64,000 bases of DNA from Marivirga harenae (GTDB lineage Bacteria > Bacteroidota > Bacteroidia > Cytophagales > Cyclobacteriaceae). The notes beneath the pieces are model-generated. The model was not told the DNA's origin and searched no databases. It was given only the letters and a program-made list of their open reading frames with translations. Made by a program: the position numbers and the translations under genes. The stretch spans positions 131,501 through 195,500 of the forward strand of contig NZ_CP130565.1 in the NCBI RefSeq assembly GCF_030534335.1. The letters are read 5' to 3'. The stretch's first letter is position 1; the number at the start of each line of letters is the position of its first letter. Of this stretch, positions 1-8,085 are shown one piece after another.

Positions 1-831
1 GATCACATGCGTTCTTGCCGGAAAAGTTTTATCCCGATTCTTGGAAGAGAGCCCTGGAGTAGATTCAGAAGCCATTATTTTTTTCCACATGCCCGGTATC
101 GGCAATTCAAAATCTTCAAAATCCTTTTCAGACACTTTCACCACTGATGGGTCATCAATCACCTTTTTAACTTCAGCCCAGGAAAGAATTTGAAAAGGGA
201 TCATCGTTAATTCATATGGATGCAATTTGCCAATTAATGACTTGAAAGTAGCTTGCTGGAAGAATGTTTTGGTCCTTTTGTCTGCAACTATCATATTGGC
301 ATTCTTAAATGAACCTACAAACAACGGCCCGATTTCGGTTACATCAAAAGGAATGATGCTTCTACACATGGCACAGTAAGTTAAGGCCACCGTCTTGTGT
401 TTAAATTTATCATTTACGATATGATGGTGAATGACGTAGTCGAGCGGGTAGGATTTTGTAACTCCTTCGTATTCAATCACTGCCATTTCCATTTCATCAT
501 TTAAAGGCAATTTCTCTGGTTCATCGGATATTTCTGGAAAAAATACAGCTGGGAATGCCTTTTCCTGATGCATTTTGTAAGTTAAAATCAAGGCAAATCC
601 AGAGATGATAAGTGCTGCAATCGCCCAGCTAGGGAATTCATTAGTATCATAATAGATGTAGAAGGACCACCCTAGCAATACTATAAATATTGTCCAATTG
701 ACGGGTTTACGGATAAAATAATGGTAGTACAACCATTTTAAAGGGAAACCTTCTATCAAGGCCATGTAGATGGCCGCAGTTCCAATCAATAAGGCAGAAA
801 AAGCCAAAATGTAAAAAACTACACTTTCCAT
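1..831 (-). CDS. DUF3179 domain-containing membrane protein (C-terminus beyond window)
   Basis: The frame is open from an ATG at 831 down to base 1 (277 codons, no stop), so the gene runs off the left edge. The N-terminus has about three hydrophobic segments within the first 100 residues. The soluble part carries the run LTYCAMCRSIIPFD, which resembles the Cys-x-x-Cys region of DUF3179 proteins. The role of that family is unknown. The gene stands alone at this end; the next gene to the right (1202-1510) has the same orientation but is separated by a hairpin and a REP-like element. The family call rests on recognising the Cys motif and its surroundings, not on a search. Confidence 0.7.
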   Translation of the reverse strand, partial: MESVVFYILAFSALLIGTAAIYMALIEGFPLKWLYYHYFIRKPVNWTIFIVLLGWSFYIYYDTNEFPSWAIAALIISGFALILTYKMHQEKAFPAVFFPEISDEPEKLPLNDEMEMAVIEYEGVTKSYPLDYVIHHHIVNDKFKHKTVALTYCAMCRSIIPFDVTEIGPLFVGSFKNANMIVADKRTKTFFQQATFKSLIGKLHPYELTMIPFQILSWAEVKKVIDDPSVVKVSEKDFEDFELPIPGMWKKIMASESTPGLSSKNRDKTFPARTHVI

Positions 832-1046
832 AATCTAAATCCTTTAACTCGATCGGTTTGGAGACAGAAAGCTACTTGCTTAATCATCAATACTTGAAAA
901 TACAAATTTTTCGCTTAAGCAAGAAAGCAATCTGCTGGATTAGCTAGCTATTTTGAGCTGCTGTCGGCAAAATGGAAGAGAAGGGATGTCTTATTAATCT
1001 ACTCATATGGCTATTTTGCTCAGAAAAAGCCTGGACTGCACCATCT

Positions 1047-1077
1047 CATCTTCGTTACAAACGAGGACTAGCGGGGG
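1047..1077. repeat. REP-like palindromic element, copy A
   Basis: Contains TTCGTTACAAACGAGGAC followed by TAGCGGGG. The same core recurs at 1764-1782 (opposite orientation) and 2029-2057. These are REP-like elements of the kind associated with Bacteroidota RAYT transposases, a remnant of which lies at 1826-1993. The stretch 832-1146 holds no gene I can support apart from this repeat. Confidence 0.6.
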
Positions 1078-1146
1078 GTTGGACGAGAACACAGAAAAAT
1101 TCATGAATCTTAGTACTTGAGCGTCTGTGTCATCATAAAATTGACA

Positions 1147-1180
1147 TAACAAACCTCCATTTATCAATGGAGGTTTGTTA
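1147..1180. terminator. Perfect 14-bp hairpin downstream of the 1202-1510 gene
   Basis: Arms 1147-1160 and 1167-1180 are exact inverse complements around a 6-base loop. It lies just after the stop of the minus-strand gene at 1202-1510, so it probably ends that transcript. It lacks a clear T run on the minus strand, so it may instead only protect the RNA 3' end. Confidence 0.5.
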
Positions 1181-1201
1181 CCCAATGAGTAATTGAAAAT
1201 A

Positions 1202-1510
1202 TTATCTTCTTTTACCTTTTGACGGCCTAATATCATTTACAGGGCCAAAATGCTTAAATTCCAGTACCTTTTTCCTTCCTTTTATTAGTTTAATTTCAGC
1301 TGGGGCTAGCTTTAGATCAGAGGTCTTAACAATAGCTTCGTCAAAAAAGGTTTTGGCCTGTTGGAATTCTCCCTTGTCAAAATCATGGCGCTCTTTGTTA
1401 GATTTCACAGGTACCCCAGGGATAACATGATATAAATCTACCTCCACGGCATATGTTGGCTTTAATGAAATAATAAAATCTTGAACACTCTTCTTAATAC
1501 TTTTGATCAT
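1202..1510 (-). CDS. Hypothetical protein, 102 aa
   Basis: I do not recognise a family. The protein is charged and soluble, with no signal peptide or membrane segment, and ends in a basic tail. It begins at an ATG and is followed by a strong hairpin at 1147-1180, which supports a real transcription unit. It sits next to a decayed transposase and REP-like elements, so it could belong to accessory DNA. A 77-codon frame that overlaps its 3' end and reads through the hairpin and REP-like element is not accepted as a gene. Confidence 0.5.
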   Translation of the reverse strand: MIKSIKKSVQDFIISLKPTYAVEVDLYHVIPGVPVKSNKERHDFDKGEFQQAKTFFDEAIVKTSDLKLAPAEIKLIKGRKKVLEFKHFGPVNDIRPSKGKRR

Positions 1511-1763
1511 ACACTTTCTAATTTAAAAGCTTTGAAATAGCTTATAAAAATTGGCTTATGCAAGTTTGATAGCACTCGCTTTCATTAGGATTGACGTAAT
1601 TTAAAAGGAGGGATTTTATAATAAATCACTCATTTTTGCTCAAAGACCATCATTCTAAAACAATGTTTGAATAGTTGCTATGTATGTTATACTAGAAAAT
1701 TGCTGATTACATCATTCAGTCAATAGCATAATTCACGACCTTAAGAAAGTTAAACCCATCTCG

Positions 1764-1782
1764 TCCTCGTTTGTAACGAGGA
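1764..1782. repeat. REP-like palindrome, copy B
   Basis: Perfect inverted repeat: TCCTCGTT (1764-1771), a three-base loop TGT, then AACGAGGA (1775-1782). It lies 44 bases before the transposase remnant and in the opposite orientation to copies A and C. Confidence 0.65.
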
Positions 1783-1825
1783 TGCCTAATCCAAGCATTT
1801 TCAATGCTTAAAAGCCATAAATTAG

Positions 1826-1993
1826 ATGTTTTGGAAAGACGATAATCCTGCAACTGAATTACCCAGCAAGATGATTGATGCGAGAGTTGATTATATTCAT
1901 CAAAATCTTGTAGAAGCCTTAATAGTAGATCATGCAGAAGAGTATGTGTATCGTTCAGCAAGAGATTACTCAGAAAGAAGTGGTTTGGTTTAG
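1826..1993 (+). pseudogene. Remnant of a REP-associated (IS200-like, Y1) transposase, C-terminal end
   Basis: The plus strand encodes a 55-residue open stretch ending at TAG 1991-1993. It includes FWKDDNPATEL, then DYIHQNLVEA and YRSARDYS. These match in order the conserved C-terminal part of RAYT transposases (family pattern FWQ-DNHPIEL, LDYIHNNPV-A, YSSARDY). A stop codon (1823-1825) lies directly upstream in this frame, and related codons continue in another frame, so the gene is truncated and frameshifted. The catalytic HUH motif and tyrosine are not present. REP-like palindromes at 1047-1077, 1764-1782 and 2029-2057 surround it. In intact elements the transposase acts on such palindromes; here only a relic remains. 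Confidence 0.75.
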
Positions 1994-2028
1994 ATTAGCA
2001 TATTGAGTTAAAAACTCATGTTTTGTTA

Positions 2029-2057
2029 ATCCTCGTTACAAAGGAGGACTAGCAGGG
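2029..2057. repeat. REP-like palindrome, copy C
   Basis: ATCCTCGTTACAAAGGAGGA followed by CTAGCAGGGG: the same core and tail as copy A, with one arm diverged (AAAGGAGG in place of AAACGAGG). It lies 36 bases after the stop of the transposase remnant. With copies A and B it brackets the relic. Confidence 0.6.
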
Positions 2058-2160
2058 GAGTTTAAAACATACTTTTGTTTTCACTTTAGAAAAATTTACA
2101 GATAAGTAGCAAAAAATGATACTTATCAAGAATTAATACTATATTTTTTAATAAGAGAGA

Positions 2161-2610
2161 TTACATTTCCCTATTCCCATGCTCCATCCAATACAAATCA
2201 AAACCCTTCGCCCAATAGTCTTTTTCTACTTTTAATAGTTTAAAGCCCATCTTTTCGTAGAATTTATCAGTATGTTGGGAGGTTCTTACTATAATCTTTT
2301 CAATATCAGCTTTTGTATTGATATGCTGAATTCTATGTTGGGTTAGTTTTCTCCCTATTCCTTTTCCGTGTTCAGTGGGTTTGATTATATCCCATGAAAT
2401 GACAGCGGCTTTAGATTGCGGTTCGTAATTTATACCGCCCGCTCCTACTATCTGGCCTTCTCCCTCCACTACAAAGTAATCTTCGGTTTCATTCTCAAGG
2501 TAATGGACTAATCCTGCTCTTTCCGTTTCATCAAAGTATTGCGGTGTGTTCCCATCAAACAGTTGAAGAACGGCTGCTTGGTCTGAAGGTATGTAGGGTC
2601 TTATTTTCAA
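2161..2610 (-). CDS. GNAT family N-acetyltransferase
   Basis: A 149-residue single-domain protein of the usual GNAT length. The acetyl-CoA pyrophosphate-binding loop is visible as HGKGIGRKL near residue 90, after a strand containing VISWDIIKP. The C-terminal FYEKMGFKLL is the usual last strand-helix. Substrate cannot be predicted; such proteins acetylate amines of small molecules or proteins in the cytosol. The gene is monocistronic. The 160 bases upstream of its start hold three TGTCCA/TGGACA inverted repeats (2671-2767), which could control it. Confidence 0.85.
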   Translation of the reverse strand: MKIRPYIPSDQAAVLQLFDGNTPQYFDETERAGLVHYLENETEDYFVVEGEGQIVGAGGINYEPQSKAAVISWDIIKPTEHGKGIGRKLTQHRIQHINTKADIEKIIVRTSQHTDKFYEKMGFKLLKVEKDYWAKGFDLYWMEHGNREM

Positions 2611-2670
2611 TTATAATCATATGTTTAGGCATGCTAAATTTAAAATTTTCTCTCTCGAGAATCGATTTAA

Positions 2671-2767
2671 TGTCCAGTTTTTTAATAAATATGGACATAA
2701 AACAAAACCCTGTCCAAAAACTGGACAGAATTCGGCACTATGTCCAGTTTTTGGTCAATATTGGACA
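2671..2767. promoter_or_regulatory. Cluster of three TGTCCA...TGGACA inverted repeats
   Basis: Three symmetrical units occur: 2671-2697 (TGTCCAGTTTTT ... TGGACA, 27 bases), 2711-2727 (TGTCCA AAAAC TGGACA, 17 bases) and 2741-2767 (TGTCCAGTTTTT ... TGGACA, 27 bases). The 14-base arms 2714-2727 and 2741-2754 are also exact inverse complements, so the RNA or a cruciform could fold around 13 bases. The cluster lies 60-160 bases upstream of the GNAT gene. Repeated symmetrical half-sites fit a binding array for a dimeric activator or repressor, but no partner gene or sigma-54 promoter was found. The two plus-strand frames through this area have no coding character, and 2768-3009 holds nothing else I can name. 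Confidence 0.5.
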
Positions 2768-3009
2768 AAGAAAACCTGTAGAACAGAGCATACATTGGAA
2801 TTTATATCTCTCTACTTACGAGCAATCGCTTCTATTTAAATCGCAGATTAATTACTAGTACAAAGCACCTAGATAGCACGAAAAAAGAATCTTAGTTAAA
2901 TAAGTCATATGAGTGATAAAAACACCATAATTTGGGCACTAAGTATATGTATTTCTATAGCTGAGCAAAAAAGAAACCCTGGTCGCATTAAAATTCTATT
3001 GCAAATATT

Positions 3010-4029
3010 TCAAAAAACAGTCACGACCTCCACAGAACGATCATTAAAATCAAATTCTTGAGCTAAACTGCCATCAGTATTGAAAACTTGAACCTCTGTT
3101 CGGCCAGCTAAGACAATTTGATTCATCTGCTTATCAAAAATTAACGATCCTAAGCCATCCGCATAGACCTCTAACTCTTCGGAAAAAGTTGATTCAACTA
3201 ATGCTGTGCTTTCTTGCGTGCTGATATCAAATTGCGACAGATAGTAAGAATAGGGTGAGGGTTGCGGAACACTAATTGCATGATATACGGTAGCATTTCT
3301 TTTATCAAAAGCTACAGATGAGTTTTGAGGATCGGAAATAACAAAGCCGTTACTAAAAGTACCGATTTCTGTGATATTGTCGTTTGCTGCAGAAAGCTCG
3401 TATAGCTTATCAGAAGTTAGCATCAACAAATTATCATTATCTAGAACCTTGAAATCAGCAAAACCAAAGAAGTCATCTGATACCTGAGTGGCCGAAGTTT
3501 CCTCCCTAACATCAATAGAATATAGGCCAGATGGTGAAGAAAAAAACACTCTATTGTCAATAGAAGCCATGCTGTAGAACTCTGTTTCCAGATCAAGATT
3601 TACTATTTGGATTTGTTCAAGCGAATTGATATCAAGAACCAGTAAAGAAATAACAGCAGTAGAAAAATTTTGAAAAGCTACAATCAGGTGATCGCGTGTG
3701 GCTACAATTTGCTAAAGCTGGTCAACACTATCAGGAATTGAGGTATACTCTTTAAAGTCTATAGATTCCATTTGATTCAAATCAATGACCTCAAGATTCC
3801 AATAATCAAATACATATAGTAGATCTCCAACACGAGTAGTGGTACCCTCAAAATTAGACCTTAAAGTAACTGATTTCTCCTCTTCGTCTAAAGAAACCAC
3901 TTCTTGGGTTGTACCTGTTGTAGAACGCAATAGCGCATAAGAATTTAGCTCCTTGGGCTTGACCTCTTTGTCTGTGCAACTTGCAGTTACGAACAATAGA
4001 AGGAAAATAATAGATACAAAGTTTTTCAT
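3010..4029 (-). pseudogene. Lipoprotein gene interrupted by one in-frame stop codon
   Basis: One reading frame runs from ATG 4029 (preferred to 4056 because the signal peptide begins here) to 3010, broken only by TAG at 3712-3714. The first part has a lipoprotein signal with lipobox VTASC followed by TDKE. The second continues in the same frame with no loss of register, and reads as repeated short strand-like units (for example LLMLTSDKLYELS, and NQIVLAGRTEVQVF), suggesting a beta-propeller-like outer-surface protein. Either the gene is inactivated by a point mutation or the base is a sequence error. The only ATG after the stop (3570) would give an unanchored fragment without a signal peptide. 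Function unknown. Confidence 0.65.
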
Positions 4030-4390
4030 GACCGCACTTGAAATTGTAAGCTGCAAGTTATTTTAGTGCAGCGAAGAGCAAAGGTACTTACTCCCTATAG
4101 AAAATGAAAAGAATAAACTTATAGATACGCATCAGTCAGTCCTTCTAGAAAACACCAATGCCTAATTACTCTCTGATTCACACCCTTCATCAAGCATCCT
4201 ACATCCATCACCCTACATCCCACATCCTACTTCCATCTTTAATCTATTGCCGGTCTGACCTTCGGTACTGACCTAAGTGGTATCTTCACTTCCTACTTCT
4301 AACTCCCCGCCAATTGGCGGGCTGGGGGGCTTCTCCCAACTTTTTTTCCCTTTCCCTTGCATATTTAAAATCAATCTTTTACTATTACAC
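4030..4390. other. Gene-free stretch with low-complexity text and a perfect palindrome
   Basis: No gene is supported here. Between about 4190 and 4300 the text is C/T-rich with near-repeats of CATCCTACATCC, which looks like slippage-derived filler. At 4306-4321 there is a perfect 16-base palindrome CCCGCCAATTGGCGGG followed by CTGGGGGG. This GC-rich block stands out from the AT-rich surroundings and resembles dispersed repeats of Bacteroidota genomes. It could also act as a terminator or barrier before the operon at 4425. Confidence 0.5.
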
Positions 4391-4410
4391 TGTATTAGTT
4401 AAGTAGTACA
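4391..4410. promoter_or_regulatory. Probable operator of the YtrA-type GntR regulator
   Basis: TGTATTA (4391-4397), six bases, TAGTACA (4404-4410): an inverted repeat with one mismatch per half-site, 14 bases before the ATG of the first gene of the operon. Short GntR proteins of the YtrA group typically repress their own ABC-transporter operon from such TAGTACA-type palindromes, and a YtrA-type gene is the third gene here (6044-6403). The link between site and protein is inferred. Confidence 0.5.
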
Positions 4411-4424
4411 CTAAATCAGTAATA

Positions 4425-5258
4425 ATGATTGCAATAAAAAATCTAACTTTTAATTACGCCAAAAAGCAGCAGCCGCTCTTTAATGAGCTGGACTGCGAGT
4501 TGCAGACAGGTAGCATAGTCGGCCTTTTGGGAAAAAATGGGGCAGGTAAAACTACCTTACTCAAGCTGATGATTGGTTTGTTATTCCCGCAGCAGGGAGA
4601 AATCTCTATTCTGGGACATCAGCCTTCAAAACGGCAACCGTCCCTTTTGCAGGATGTCTTTTTTGTTTCGGAGGAATTTCATCTCCCTCCTATTTCTATC
4701 AAGAACTTCATAAAAGCGAACGCAGCTTTTTATCCGCGCTTCGATCAAGATCTGTTGCATCGCTTGATAAAGGATTTTGAACTACCCGAGACCAAAAGCT
4801 TACAAAAGCTATCTTACGGTCAGAAGAAAAAATTCCTGATCTCTTTTGCATTAGCCACCAAATGCCGTTTGCTAGTGTTGGATGAGCCGACCAATGGATT
4901 GGATATTCCTTCAAAATCAATTTTTAGAAAAGTATTGGCGGGCTCATTGGATGAAGACCAATTGGTCATTATTTCTACCCACCAGGTGAAAGATGTAGAA
5001 AATCTGATCGAAAAGGTGCTGATGCTGGATAATGGCAAGTTCATCATGCAAAAAGACTTATATGATATTTCCTCTTCCTTGAACTTCTCTACGGTTTCTT
5101 CAGCGGAAGGAGAAGATGTGCTTTACAGTGAAATGGTACCGGGTGGATACCGCATAATTTCTCCACAAATCGAGGGAAGTTCTTCCCATGTTGATATTGA
5201 ACTATTGTTTAACGCCATTGCGAATGGCAACGAAAAACTGAAAAAATATGTCCAATAA
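4425..5258 (+). CDS. ABC transporter ATP-binding protein
   Basis: A 277-residue cytosolic ATPase. Walker A GLLGKNGAGKTT is at residues 33-44, the signature LSYGQ at 129-133, Walker B LLVLDEP with D153-E154, and the switch histidine H186 in STHQ. The signature is LSYGQ instead of LSGGQ, a variant seen in YtrB-type ATPases. The last 80 residues are a non-conserved tail. It overlaps the next gene, a membrane protein (5248), by 11 bases, so the two are translationally linked and should form one exporter-like complex of unknown substrate. Probably repressed by the GntR protein at 6044 through the palindrome at 4391-4410. Confidence 0.9.
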   Translation: MIAIKNLTFNYAKKQQPLFNELDCELQTGSIVGLLGKNGAGKTTLLKLMIGLLFPQQGEISILGHQPSKRQPSLLQDVFFVSEEFHLPPISIKNFIKANAAFYPRFDQDLLHRLIKDFELPETKSLQKLSYGQKKKFLISFALATKCRLLVLDEPTNGLDIPSKSIFRKVLAGSLDEDQLVIISTHQVKDVENLIEKVLMLDNGKFIMQKDLYDISSSLNFSTVSSAEGEDVLYSEMVPGGYRIISPQIEGSSSHVDIELLFNAIANGNEKLKKYVQ

Positions 5259-6042
5259 TGTATTCAATCTCAAAAGGTTTTTAATGCTTGCCAAGCAGCA
5301 TTATATCCAGAACAATAAGTTGTTGTTCTATGCCATCATCGCCTATGTGGGTGTAATATTTATTCTACTGACCGTAGTGCAAATGGGCAATGACCGCGAA
5401 CCGCATGGCCTGGAGAGCTTTCAAGGCTTCTTGATCGGTTTTATAGCTGTATTTGGTATTTTGTATACAGGTTACTCTTTCCCTGCTTTCAGAAGTAAGG
5501 AAAGTACGATCAACTATCTGATGTTGCCGAGCTCCGTACTGGAAAAGTTTTTATTCGAATTGCTCACCCGCTTGAGCATCGTTCTAATTCTTCTTCCGCT
5601 TCTATTTTGGATTACTTTTCACCTACAGGGCTACTTTTTCAATCTGTTTACTCCTTTACCATTCGAGAGCATCAGTTTTGGACCAGTTCTAGATTTCGAA
5701 TTGCCCGATACGGTTAAGGAATACTATATCTGGTTTGTGATCCTGGTTGGCTCTCTAGTGACTTTAGGCTTTGTATTGCCTTTTACAGGCGGGGCAATGT
5801 TCAGCAAGCAGCCGCTAGTAAAAACTTTATTCGCAGTAGCCTTAATCGTGATTTTTTATGCTGGCTGTTTATTCATAATCATAGAACCTATGGGCTTGAA
5901 GAATTACCAGCCCAATGACAGCATGTTTCTGATACCCCATAGTGAAGGAGGTGCAATTAAATTTTTCGGCTCTTTAGCATTATTCAGCAATTTGGTGATG
6001 CTATTTATTGCCTACAGAAAGTTAAAAGAAAGGGAGGTATAA
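5248..6042 (+). CDS. ABC transporter membrane subunit
   Basis: 264 residues with about six hydrophobic segments (for example LLFYAIIAYVGVIFILL near the start, then LIGFIAVFGILYTGYSF, LSIVLILLPLLFWITF, FVILVGSLVTLGFVL and LFAVALIVIFYAGCLFI). There is no signal peptide. The arrangement, length and 11-base overlap with the upstream ATPase gene identify it as the membrane partner of that ATPase. Known YtrBCDEF-like systems in the same gene order (ATPase, permease, GntR) respond to cell-wall stress, but the substrate cannot be told from sequence. Confidence 0.8.
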   Translation: MSNNVFNLKRFLMLAKQHYIQNNKLLFYAIIAYVGVIFILLTVVQMGNDREPHGLESFQGFLIGFIAVFGILYTGYSFPAFRSKESTINYLMLPSSVLEKFLFELLTRLSIVLILLPLLFWITFHLQGYFFNLFTPLPFESISFGPVLDFELPDTVKEYYIWFVILVGSLVTLGFVLPFTGGAMFSKQPLVKTLFAVALIVIFYAGCLFIIIEPMGLKNYQPNDSMFLIPHSEGGAIKFFGSLALFSNLVMLFIAYRKLKEREV

Positions 6043-6043
6043 G

Positions 6044-6403
6044 ATGGAATTTCAAAATGGCAAAAGCATATTTCTACAGATAGCGGACAGCATTACCGAC
6101 AAGGTAATCAGCGGAGAATTTCCCGCAGGAGAAAAAATCCCTTCAGTACGTGAATTAGCTGCTGATATGGGAGTAAACCCAAATACTATCATGAGAACTT
6201 ACAGTGAACTTCAAGCTATGGATATTATTGAAAACCAAAGAGGTATTGGCTATTTCGTCAATCAAAATGCACCAAAAATTATTCTAGAAGGCAAAAGGGA
6301 AGAATTCTTTAATAAAGTATTGCCTGAATTCCTTAAGCAAGCTCATCTCTTGGGAATTAGCGCCACAGAATTGAAAAAACATATTGAAAACATTAATTCA
6401 TAG
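6044..6403 (+). CDS. GntR family transcriptional regulator, YtrA subfamily
   Basis: 119 residues: an N-terminal winged helix-turn-helix (KIPSVRELAADMGVNPNTI around residues 31-49, then MRTYSELQAMDIIENQRGIGYFV) followed by only about 40 residues. The short C-terminal dimerisation tail without an effector domain is the hallmark of the YtrA group. The gene begins one base after the permease stop and is followed two bases later by the 6406 gene, so it is inside the operon and likely autoregulatory. The palindrome at 4391-4410 is its probable site. Confidence 0.9.
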   Translation: MEFQNGKSIFLQIADSITDKVISGEFPAGEKIPSVRELAADMGVNPNTIMRTYSELQAMDIIENQRGIGYFVNQNAPKIILEGKREEFFNKVLPEFLKQAHLLGISATELKKHIENINS

Positions 6404-6405
6404 TT

Positions 6406-7089
6406 ATGAAACTAAGCAATAAAATATTGATCGGATTCTTTGGACTCGCTTTTCTCTATATGATTGTGGCATTCACTGAAATGCGATTTAAAGGAGATTT
6501 ACACCGCTTAACAGAAAGCAACAGTAATTCAGAATCAGTTGAGTTTTCAGCGATTAATTACCTGGTGCTACCTGATTTACAACCGAGAATATCGGTTCAC
6601 GGATCAGACAACCCAAGGATCGAAATACAAAGTATTTCCGGTGATTTACTGAAGAATTTAAAGTATGAGATGGCGGGTGATACACTTAGCATAAATTCAA
6701 TGGAAGTAAATGATAATCAGCAAGTCAATCTGTCGATTTATGTCTCAAAACAGAGTTTCTCTGGTTTAAAGACAGTAAATGCTGGGCTAACAATTTCTGA
6801 TTTACAGCAAGAAACATTGACTATAGATCAAAATGACGGTTGGATTCGGCTTTTTGGGAGCAATAAGATAGGTAAGATCAATCTAAAAGCACAGAATTCC
6901 GCCTATTTCAATCTTGTCGATGGAAAGCTAGACACCTTAACTACGGAGCTGGAAAATTCTGAAGTATCCATCTCTCAGCCGGTGAAGCTTGTCAGAGGAT
7001 CAATGAAGGATGACTCTTACTTATACTTAATTGGCACGGAAGAAATTCAATTTAAAAAGGATGAAAGTAGCAGGCTTATCTTGAATTAA
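6406..7089 (+). CDS. Membrane-anchored protein with repeated strand-like structure, function unknown
   Basis: 227 residues with one N-terminal hydrophobic segment (ILIGFFGLAFLYMIVAF) without a clear cleavage site, so probably anchored with the rest outside the inner membrane. The body is made of short polar strands such as LKTVNAGLTISDLQQETLTI and IGKINLKAQNSAYFNLVDG, reminiscent of the DUF2807 / GIN-type beta-helix found in Bacteroidota, though I cannot confirm that family. It is the last gene of the GntR-ABC operon, two bases after the regulator. Confidence 0.65.
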   Translation: MKLSNKILIGFFGLAFLYMIVAFTEMRFKGDLHRLTESNSNSESVEFSAINYLVLPDLQPRISVHGSDNPRIEIQSISGDLLKNLKYEMAGDTLSINSMEVNDNQQVNLSIYVSKQSFSGLKTVNAGLTISDLQQETLTIDQNDGWIRLFGSNKIGKINLKAQNSAYFNLVDGKLDTLTTELENSEVSISQPVKLVRGSMKDDSYLYLIGTEEIQFKKDESSRLILN

Positions 7090-7194
7090 AGCAACAAATA
7101 GTAGCAAGCTGCAACAAAATTGATCTTGTGCCTTCTACTTTATATCTGAACAAAAACAATAGCAAAAAACCAAAGCTATCAACTTTAGAGCCCT

Positions 7195-8085
7195 ATGAAT
7201 ATAGAAATAACAGGACTTACTAAAACCTATCCGAACGGACATACTGCGATTAAAGATGTGAATCTGGAAATCGGTAGTGGGATGTTCGGACTGCTGGGCC
7301 CTAATGGTGCTGGGAAATCCAGCTTTATGCGAGTGTTGGTTACAGCCCAACAAGCCTCCTCAGGCAAAATTCTGATGGACGGCTTGGATATTAATGAGAA
7401 TCGTCAAAAAATTAGAACGCTCATTGGCTACCTGCCTCAGGATTTTACTTTTTTCTCAAAATTAAAGACCTGGGAATTTCTGGATTATGCTGCACAATTA
7501 TCTACCTCACTCAAAAAAAAGGACCGATTGATTAAAGTGGATCAACTGCTAGATCAGGTGGGCCTATTGGATGTGCGCGAAAGATTGGCTAACAAACTTT
7601 CAGGAGGGATGAAACGCAGGCTAGGAATAGCCCAGGCACTAATTGGTGAACCCAAATTATTAGTCATTGATGAACCTACAACGGGACTAGATCCGGAAGA
7701 ACGAATCCGATTTCGAAATATCCTGTCAGATTTAAGTCAAAAGGATGTCACCATTATTCTTTCCACACATATTGTGGGCGATATCAGTAGTACTTGTCAC
7801 AATATGGCCATGCTCAATAAGGGTGAAGTCGCTTTCAAAGGATCTCCTGAAGGCATGATCGAACAAGTAAGAGGTCATGTATGGCAAGTCAGTCTGAATG
7901 ATGAAGAATTCAACAAAATTAAAGCTGAATATTCTGTGGTTTCTACCATTCCAATTGATGGGAAATGGGAGGTGCAAGTAATTGCAATCGATCAACCGCA
8001 CCCCCGAGCCACTCATGCCAATCCGAATCTGGAGCATGCATATGTATATTTTATGGAAAATGAATTAGGCGTTTCACTGGTATGA
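7195..8085 (+). CDS. ABC transporter ATP-binding protein
   Basis: 296 residues. Walker A GLLGPNGAGKSS at 32-43, Q-loop in GYLPQ (78-82), signature LSGGM at 135-139, Walker B LLVIDEP with D159-E160, switch H192. The C-terminal 80 residues (GHVWQV ... NLEHAYVYFM) form a small accessory domain that is clearly related to the C-terminus of the RND-ABC fusion at 17318, so the two ATPases are paralogues. It overlaps the permease gene at 8082 by four bases (ATGA), showing that they work as a pair. First gene of the large efflux cluster. Confidence 0.92.
   Translation: MNIEITGLTKTYPNGHTAIKDVNLEIGSGMFGLLGPNGAGKSSFMRVLVTAQQASSGKILMDGLDINENRQKIRTLIGYLPQDFTFFSKLKTWEFLDYAAQLSTSLKKKDRLIKVDQLLDQVGLLDVRERLANKLSGGMKRRLGIAQALIGEPKLLVIDEPTTGLDPEERIRFRNILSDLSQKDVTIILSTHIVGDISSTCHNMAMLNKGEVAFKGSPEGMIEQVRGHVWQVSLNDEEFNKIKAEYSVVSTIPIDGKWEVQVIAIDQPHPRATHANPNLEHAYVYFMENELGVSLV

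Noticed and set aside
1003-1236. 77-codon minus-strand frame overlapping the 1202-1510 gene
   Set aside because: It translates through the 14-bp hairpin and REP-like palindrome, overlaps a better gene, and has no coding character.
1716-1961. 81-codon minus-strand frame
   Set aside because: It is antisense to the transposase remnant, whose plus-strand translation matches a known family.
2544-2858. Two plus-strand frames (also 2621-2839) upstream of the GNAT gene
   Set aside because: Both run through the TGTCCA palindrome array and show repeated low-complexity text; the array explains the sequence better.
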